Shown piece after piece: positions 58,838 to 64,000 of a stretch of DNA of 64,000 bases. Made by a program: the position numbers and the translations under genes. The stretch spans positions 1-64,000 of the forward strand of contig NZ_LNUA01000010.1 in assembly GCF_009764355.1 (NCBI RefSeq). The letters run 5' to 3'. Position 1 is the stretch's first letter; each line of letters begins with the position of its first letter. Below the pieces are notes generated by a model that made no database searches, had not been told where the DNA came from, and worked only from the letters and a program-made list of their open reading frames with translations. The DNA comes from Companilactobacillus bobalius. GTDB taxonomy: Bacteria > Bacillota > Bacilli > Lactobacillales > Lactobacillaceae.

Positions 58838-61597
58838 TTATTCGATGATCATGCTCTTCTTAGCACTCTTATGTAGTTTATGCATAAATGGCTTCAATGG
58901 TTCTGTACATAGTAATCCTAATAGATAGAACCCAATTCCAAATGCTAACAATATAATAATATCTTTGGTTGCATTAGGCCAATATATTCCACCGACTGAT
59001 TCTCTTATTAGATTTACCGCATATGTAAATGGTAGATATGGGTTGATTACTCTAAAGAATCCATCTGATAGTACTACTGGGAAGTTTCCTCCGGCTCCGG
59101 AAATTGATAGCACTAGGATAATAATTCCGAGTCCTTTTCCGACGGTTCCAAACATTTGGACTAACGAATATAGTATCGAGATGAAGACGAAACTTACAAA
59201 CATACAGAAGACAACTAACCATATCTTCTCTTTGGTATAAGCATGCAAGATGAATAGGTTACCTAAGGCTGCGGAGATTGCTTGTAATTGGTTTAAGAAA
59301 CCAAATGTTAAGTAACGGCCATTGAATCTTTGCTTGAATGTGTAGAGATATTGTTGTTTCTCGTCTAACTTGAAGTGAACGGTGAAGACACTGGATAGTA
59401 ACAATGCTCCAACCCAAATACAGAGAGCTAAGTAGAATGGTGCACTGGCTGATCCGTAGTTTGGTACGTCATAGAGATTGTCTTGCTTCAATTTGACTGG
59501 GTTAGAGAAGAAGTCAGATTCTTTGTTGGCGTCGGACTTCATTAATCTAATAATGGCTCCGAGGTCAACGTCTTTCTTGCCCTTCTTCAATAGGGTAGCG
59601 GAATGATGAATGTCTTTCTTCAATTGTGGCCAATCATTTTCGGCAAAGTCGTTAGCGGTTGATAGTGCTTGTTCTAATTCTGGTGTCTTGGAGTTAACCA
59701 AATTCAAAGTTGTAGTTAACTCATTTTCAATTGATGGCAATTCATATTGAACAAAGAAGGTAGCCTTAGCTAGTTTGTTCTTCAAAGTTGGATAATCGTT
59801 GTCATAGAAATCATTTAGCATACCAATTCCGGTAACGATGTTGTTCATATTACCATTCAATAATTGGTTAGCGTCATGAATTTCGTTACCAACAGCAGGC
59901 AATTGTTTTTGATACTTTTGAAGGTAACTTAAAGCAGTGTTCAAAATACCTTCAGTATTGTTCAAGAGTCCTGGTATTGATGGGATGATATCGGTGTTGA
60001 AAGATCCTAGTGTGGAACTAAGTTCCTTCAAGAAGCTATTGATATCAGTAACGATTGTTGAAACTGAATCCATAATGTTGATGTTCTTAATTGTATTAAC
60101 GCCGTCAGCTACTTGGTTTGCATGTGTTTGTAAATTAGTTAGCTTACTTTGCAATTCAGAAGTATCTAAGCTGTCATAGTTGTTCAAAATATCATTAGCT
60201 TTTGTAGCTAATGTATCGTTCAACGTAGCTAAATCGTTTAGATGTTGAATAGGTCTGTCGAGTAGAGTTAACTTATCCTTACCTAATTGTTCAGCTAGGC
60301 GGTTGAAGAAGTTTTGGAGATCAGTTAAAGCTGAAGCAACTTGACGACTGACTTTTGCCAAATGGGTTGAGTCGGTAGCGATGTTTTGAATAACGGTCTT
60401 CAATTGTTCTTTCAACTGCTGGTTAGTTGGATCTTCTTTGATCTTGTCGATTAAAGTATTGATCATCTCGGCAGAAGTACTGATTTGCTTACCAAGGTTG
60501 TAAACCATTGATAAACCAGTATCGATGGTTGTCTTGATAACAGGTAAGGCTTGTTGAATCTTAGGAATCAATTCAGAAGTTGTCTTATCAGTAGCGTTCT
60601 TAGCATCTTCGCCTAATTTTTGAACTTCAGGCATGACGTTTTGAACTTTCTGGATAACTTCTAGTCCGTTTTGGACTTGAGTGATACTGGAGCTCATTAA
60701 GCTAGAAATTTTACCAAAGTCCGTATCCACTTCGTTGATTTGAGTACCAGCGTTTTGGATTTCAGGAATCTTATTATTTAGTTGCTTAGCGGCAGTTCCA
60801 CCAACATCGGCTAATGGCAAAATATTATTAACATTAACTAATTTATTAGCATCCTCATTTAATAATGGCAAATATCCATACATGTCATTAACTTGATTCA
60901 ATTTTTGATTCAAGTTAGGTACTAGGGTATTAGCTTTTTGAACTTTATCCATAATGTCCTGTAATTCAGGGATGTTGTCATCAGTTGTGACTAGCAAGGA
61001 TTCGAATCGTCTTAACATTGGAAGGTTATCTTTGATATCCATTCCCGACTTGTTCAATGCTTGTGTAATAGTTTTACTGATGGTTCCCACGAATTCAGAA
61101 GAAATTGTGTTTTGTAAGGTTGTTGCCCCGGTTTGAGTCAATTTCGGGGCTATCGCATTGATTTTCTGATTTACCTTAAAGACCAGCTTCGGTTTCTTAA
61201 TAGTTCCAGATAAGAAGCTGATAATGTCCTTAGAAAAAGTTTTTGGAATATAAATTCCAGCGTAGTAAGAACCATCTTTGACACCTTGGTCTAATTCCTT
61301 TTTGGAGTTGACAAAAGTCCAACCTAGTTTATGATTCTTTTTAAGGTTGTCGATTAATTGATCACCAATTTCAATTTTTTGACCCTGTACTTCAACTGGC
61401 GTATCGGCTGAATAAACGGCAACTTTTAGACCACTAGTGTTAGAATAAGGGTCCCATAGGGCCCAAACGTTAAACCAGCAGTATAGACACGGTAAAATAA
61501 CCAGTGCCAGCATCAATAAAGTTGCGGGCTTGGATTTTAATGTCCTCTTTAAATCTAATTTAAATAATTCCCAAGCTTTGATAGAAATCCCCTCCAA
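58838..61597 (-). CDS. YhgE/Pip family large membrane protein
   Basis: A 919-residue (or slightly shorter) protein of the YhgE/Pip family, related to ABC-2 permeases and to the phage infection protein of lactococci. One N-terminal membrane helix (TLLMLALVILPCLYCWFNVWALWDPY) precedes an extracellular part of about 620 residues, mostly predicted coiled-coil with repeated LNDL/LQN-type heptads. Five or six C-terminal membrane segments follow. Family members form wall-spanning structures and can be phage receptors. The TTG at 61597 has no ribosome-binding site; GGAGG just inside points to an ATC at 61582. Confidence 0.9.
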   Translation of the reverse strand: MEGISIKAWELFKLDLKRTLKSKPATLLMLALVILPCLYCWFNVWALWDPYSNTSGLKVAVYSADTPVEVQGQKIEIGDQLIDNLKKNHKLGWTFVNSKKELDQGVKDGSYYAGIYIPKTFSKDIISFLSGTIKKPKLVFKVNQKINAIAPKLTQTGATTLQNTISSEFVGTISKTITQALNKSGMDIKDNLPMLRRFESLLVTTDDNIPELQDIMDKVQKANTLVPNLNQKLNQVNDMYGYLPLLNEDANKLVNVNNILPLADVGGTAAKQLNNKIPEIQNAGTQINEVDTDFGKISSLMSSSITQVQNGLEVIQKVQNVMPEVQKLGEDAKNATDKTTSELIPKIQQALPVIKTTIDTGLSMVYNLGKQISTSAEMINTLIDKIKEDPTNQQLKEQLKTVIQNIATDSTHLAKVSRQVASALTDLQNFFNRLAEQLGKDKLTLLDRPIQHLNDLATLNDTLATKANDILNNYDSLDTSELQSKLTNLQTHANQVADGVNTIKNINIMDSVSTIVTDINSFLKELSSTLGSFNTDIIPSIPGLLNNTEGILNTALSYLQKYQKQLPAVGNEIHDANQLLNGNMNNIVTGIGMLNDFYDNDYPTLKNKLAKATFFVQYELPSIENELTTTLNLVNSKTPELEQALSTANDFAENDWPQLKKDIHHSATLLKKGKKDVDLGAIIRLMKSDANKESDFFSNPVKLKQDNLYDVPNYGSASAPFYLALCIWVGALLLSSVFTVHFKLDEKQQYLYTFKQRFNGRYLTFGFLNQLQAISAALGNLFILHAYTKEKIWLVVFCMFVSFVFISILYSLVQMFGTVGKGLGIIILVLSISGAGGNFPVVLSDGFFRVINPYLPFTYAVNLIRESVGGIYWPNATKDIIILLAFGIGFYLLGLLCTEPLKPFMHKLHKSAKKSMIIE

Positions 61598-61637
61598 ATC
61601 TCTGTTAAAACTGTAGTAGTAATATAATTATATAACG

Positions 61638-62393
61638 TTATGACAGCGGATTATAATAAATAAACCCGTTGACCATTTTTAGAATCTCTGAATCATCGTG
61701 AAGCATTGAGTGTTCTGCATTAGAGCCCTTAATAAGATATTCGGTGTATTCTTTTACTCGCGGTTTGAGAATGTAAGAAATAGACTTGGCAGATGTAACG
61801 GAAATGTATTTGTCACTATTAGAGTGATCGCCGACATTTCCAAAAATGTTCAAAACGCGTAAATCGTCTGAGATACTTTTTTCATTCATAAAAATTCTAA
61901 AGTAGGTTGGACTCATAAAAGCTGGACGTCCGTTTGGCTTGATTCGGTTGATGTTGGGAAGATCTCCCAAACCAATAATTCCGTTGAACGGTGCAGCGAT
62001 GAGTACTAATTTTTTCAACCTAGGCATGTAGGGACGCATTTTTTCCTTCAAATTGACCAGTACCAATGAAACGGCACCTAGTGAATGACCAATTGCATCA
62101 TAAGTTGTGAATTCATGTTCTAAGCGTAAGTTAAATAATAGCTTGGTTAACCAATATGCCATCTGGTTACTGCCAACCCATTTATTTTGAAAAACAACTT
62201 GGACAATGGGATGTTCATCCTCAGTCCAAACTCCCTCATATGTGACTTTTCCCTTCCAATCAATGATTGCTTTGAGAAATTGGTCTTTTTGTTTACCGTT
62301 ACACTTTAAAGCGGATTCGATCATTTTCTTGGTCGTATAGTCTCCACCACGAAAACCGTGGATATAGAGAATCGGCCATTGCCCTTTTTTCAT
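61638..62393 (-). CDS. Alpha/beta hydrolase, DUF915 family, cytosolic form
   Basis: A 251-residue DUF915 hydrolase. The oxyanion motif YIHGFRGG (about 10-17), the nucleophile elbow IGHSLGA with Ser104 and a late His in AEHSMLHDD are visible. No signal peptide is left when the ATG at 62393 (preceded by GGGGTG) is used; the longer open frame upstream lacks a site and overlaps the divergent rnhA gene. Related to the exported paralogue at 5343. Substrate unknown. Confidence 0.87.
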   Translation of the reverse strand: MKKGQWPILYIHGFRGGDYTTKKMIESALKCNGKQKDQFLKAIIDWKGKVTYEGVWTEDEHPIVQVVFQNKWVGSNQMAYWLTKLLFNLRLEHEFTTYDAIGHSLGAVSLVLVNLKEKMRPYMPRLKKLVLIAAPFNGIIGLGDLPNINRIKPNGRPAFMSPTYFRIFMNEKSISDDLRVLNIFGNVGDHSNSDKYISVTSAKSISYILKPRVKEYTEYLIKGSNAEHSMLHDDSEILKMVNGFIYYNPLS

Positions 62394-62461
62394 AAATTCA
62401 CCCCAACAAGATATTATTATATAATTATTATTGAGAAAAATTAACCAAATGAGGTATGACA

Positions 62462-63154
62462 TTGCAAAAATATTATGCAGTACGACGCGGTAAGAAACCT
62501 GGAATCTATTCAACCTGGGCTGACTGTAAGGCTCAAGTCGATGGTTTTGCCGGAGCTAGATATAAAAGTTTTCCTGATAAAGCGCAAGCACAAGCTTTTA
62601 TTGATGGAAAAGATTCATATAATAGTAGAAAAACGACAACTAAAAAATCTGCCAACAAAGTTTCTAATATTGAAGATTTTGACATCGTTATTTATACCGA
62701 CGGTGGTTCCAGAAATCATGGTAACTTTAAAGGTGGTCATGTTAAGGATTCTGATAAAGCCGCTTGGGCCTATCATATCAATAACAAAGGCCAGATATAT
62801 GAAGGAACTGGTGGAGAATTTGGAGCGACAAATAATCGCATGGAGATAATGGCCCTAATTCAGAGTATTAAACGATTAAATGAGCTTAAAATCAACCAAC
62901 AAAATGCGATATTTGTCTTAGATTCTCAGTACGTCCTCAACGCTATTACTCAAAATTGGCTCAATGGCTGGAAGAGAAGAGGCTTCAAAAAAGCCGATGG
63001 TAGTACACCGGTGAACGTTGAGTTGTGGCACGAGTTGGATCAACTTTTGCCAACCATTCCTAAGAAGACTTTTGAATGGACTAAAGGACACGCAACCAAT
63101 GTGGGGAACAACCGTGTTGATGCTTTGTTAAATGAAACAATGGATAAAATGTAA
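62462..63154 (+). CDS. Ribonuclease H type I with N-terminal hybrid-binding domain
   Basis: A 230-residue RNase HI that cuts the RNA strand of RNA-DNA hybrids. Residues 1-48 (YYAVRRGKKPGIYSTWADCKAQVDGF, with ARYKSF) are the viroplasmin-like hybrid-binding domain. The catalytic domain has Asp80 (IYTDGGS), Glu128 (NNRMEI), Asp154 (VLDSQYV), His210 and Asp220 (GHATNVGNNRVDALL). The ATG at 62456 sits one base after GAGG, too close; the TTG at 62462 is spaced correctly and is my start. Divergent from the DUF915 gene. Confidence 0.92.
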   Translation: MQKYYAVRRGKKPGIYSTWADCKAQVDGFAGARYKSFPDKAQAQAFIDGKDSYNSRKTTTKKSANKVSNIEDFDIVIYTDGGSRNHGNFKGGHVKDSDKAAWAYHINNKGQIYEGTGGEFGATNNRMEIMALIQSIKRLNELKINQQNAIFVLDSQYVLNAITQNWLNGWKRRGFKKADGSTPVNVELWHELDQLLPTIPKKTFEWTKGHATNVGNNRVDALLNETMDKM

Positions 63155-63159
63155 AAATT

Positions 63160-63210
63160 GTTGTTCCGAACTAAATCCTGCTTTGCCTATTAGCTATTGT
63201 AAAATCTAAA
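63160..63210. repeat. Tail fragment of structured repeat, copy A5
   Basis: TTGTTCCGAACTAAATCCTG followed by CTTTG, TATTAGC and AAAATCTAAATA resembles the tail after copy A2 (31264 onward) base for base over much of 50 positions. The paired arms are absent. It sits directly after the rnhA stop. Confidence 0.55.
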
Positions 63211-63219
63211 TAATAAATA

Positions 63220-63290
63220 AGAACAGCGTCTATTAAGAGATATTCAAATACATAACATATGTTTTGAATACTTAATGGAAGCTGTTCTTT
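63220..63290. terminator. Convergent long-stem terminator, rnhA and ASCH gene
   Basis: AAGAACAGC and GCTGTTCTT, with ATTAAG/CTTAAT and TATTCAAA/TTTGAATA inside, give a long stem with small mismatches. It resembles those at 38551 and 47428, which also follow structured repeats. Confidence 0.65.
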
Positions 63291-63749
63291 TCATTTATAA
63301 ACTACTTTGTAAACTTCACAGACACAGGGAAGTTCTTCATTGAAAGGATGGTGTTCGTCGGCATATTCTTGTTTGAAGAATTTCCAATGATCTTTACGCC
63401 ATTCATCTAAACCACGAGTACCTTCGCCTTCGTGATAGGCATGTTCGGCTGAGACTTGATTAAAAGGGACAGTTTCTACAACGACTGTTTTGGTGATACA
63501 AGTTGGTTGATTGTGTCCATCTAAAATAATTCCGTATTCACCTACTTGCGGTAAAGGGTCAGTTTCATCTTGTTTGTAGAGATCATAAGCTGAAGTTGTA
63601 GCGGTTTTAATACCGTTTTTGATGAGATTAGCTAATGAGTCTTGTTCCTCAATGTCATCTTCGCCACCTAGTGAGAAGGCCTCGTAATCGTTAGTTGTGA
63701 CTTCGGGATGTTCTGTTTTGAAGTTGTTCCAATATGTTTTTATGTCCAT
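63291..63749 (-). CDS. ASCH domain protein
   Basis: A 152-residue ASCH-domain protein. YEAFSLGGEDDIEEQDSLANLIKNGIKTATTSAYDLY and the strand-rich PLPQVGEYGIILDGHNQPTCITKTVVVETVPFNQVSAEHAYHEGEGTRGLDEW cover the beta-barrel and the conserved EGEG..SL-type motif. Such proteins bind RNA or modified nucleosides; some hydrolyse acetylcytidine. The role here is unproven. Terminates in the shared hairpin. Confidence 0.88.
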   Translation of the reverse strand: MDIKTYWNNFKTEHPEVTTNDYEAFSLGGEDDIEEQDSLANLIKNGIKTATTSAYDLYKQDETDPLPQVGEYGIILDGHNQPTCITKTVVVETVPFNQVSAEHAYHEGEGTRGLDEWRKDHWKFFKQEYADEHHPFNEELPCVCEVYKVVYK

Positions 63750-63833
63750 ACGTATTTACCTCTACCAAATTATAATTAGTTTAATTGTAAATATAGTGGC
63801 AATTAAATCAAAGATTATTCGGAGATAAATATA

Positions 63834-63919
63834 AGTGCTTAATTAAAGATAAAAGATTAAACTAAAAGTAAGCACTTGCATGATTGAAAACAGTGCTTAA
63901 TTATTTTTATAGTGCTTAA
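63834..63919. promoter_or_regulatory. Cluster of AGTGCTTAA boxes
   Basis: AGTGCTTAA is found at 63834-63842, 63892-63900 and 63911-63919, and inverted (TAAGCACT) at 63869-63876, all within 86 bases upstream of the gene starting at 63930. The density suggests a multi-site operator. Confidence 0.5.
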
Positions 63920-63929
63920 AAGGTGAACA

Positions 63930-64000
63930 ATGACAAAATCAGTAGATAAAGTATATAAGGTGATTCAAGAGGAATATGGAGATGAATGGACTGATACTAA
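63930..64000 (+). CDS. Start of an unknown gene, cut by window end
   Basis: ATG at 63930 with AGGTG six bases before it. The visible residues are MTKSVDKVYKVIQEEYG followed by DEWTDT, after which the window ends. Too little is present to name a family. The upstream region carries repeated AGTGCTTAA boxes, so the gene is probably tightly regulated. Confidence 0.55.
   Translation, partial: MTKSVDKVYKVIQEEYGDEWTDT

Noticed and set aside
1..64000. tRNA, rRNA or CRISPR arrays
   Set aside because: No cloverleaf-like tandem, rRNA signature or regularly spaced short repeats with unique spacers was seen on reading; a covariance search would be decisive.

Overview
The window is low-GC Gram-positive DNA, densely coded on both strands. 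The CcpA-type cre sites, perfect CIRCE operators, a C69 dipeptidase (PepD), a PTS next to a GH65 phosphorylase, a GndA-type 6-phosphogluconate dehydrogenase and a plantaricin-style immunity and regulation cluster all point to a lactic acid bacterium of the Lactobacillaceae. The overall flavour suggests Companilactobacillus (the old L. alimentarius/farciminis group). That genus assignment is an inference, not a search result.

Layout. 1-1450: an ISL3-family insertion sequence whose extreme left tip lies just outside the window. 1.4-7.7 kb: small membrane and helical proteins, two flavin/NAD(P)-type oxidoreductases, an ACT-domain protein, a secreted DUF915 hydrolase and pepD. 7.8-12.8 kb: a glycan-use locus (MFS importer, GH43, GH78-like enzyme) with a divergent AraC regulator and a cre site. 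13-23.6 kb: two nearly identical gluconate gene sets (gnd-gntK-gntP with a divergent RpiR regulator, then gntK-gntP), separated by a TetR-controlled small membrane protein and a secreted LysM protein. 24-29.5 kb: a frameshifted GNAT gene, then a PTS EIIABC transporter divergent from an unusually long GH65 phosphorylase. 29.7-38.4 kb: MATE exporter, two Hsp20 genes each with its own CIRCE, DUF488, AraC, an APC permease, and the metal genes terC and mntH.

38.6-47.1 kb is the most distinctive region. It holds an AgrC/PlnB-type histidine kinase with a LytTR response regulator, six small helical proteins of the enterocin-A-immunity type, two CPBP (Abi) membrane proteases, two small two-helix membrane proteins and an ABC half-transporter without a peptidase domain. 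I found no bacteriocin or pheromone precursor with a double-glycine leader. Two promoter regions carry direct repeats spaced 21-22 bp, as expected for LytTR-regulator operators. It reads as a bacteriocin regulon reduced to sensing and immunity.

47.5-64 kb: an aldo/keto reductase, a drug/lipid-type ABC system whose ATPase gene is broken by one frameshift, a HhH-GPD glycosylase, the pcp-DUF979-DUF969 set, cardiolipin synthase, the YugP-like zinc peptidase, a giant YhgE/Pip membrane protein, a second DUF915 hydrolase, RNase HI with a hybrid-binding domain, an ASCH protein and the first codons of a further gene. Several intergenic gaps hold copies of a highly structured, roughly 170-bp repeat whose arms covary between copies. 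A second structured repeat lies at 58.6-58.8 kb. No rRNA, tRNA or CRISPR array was seen.
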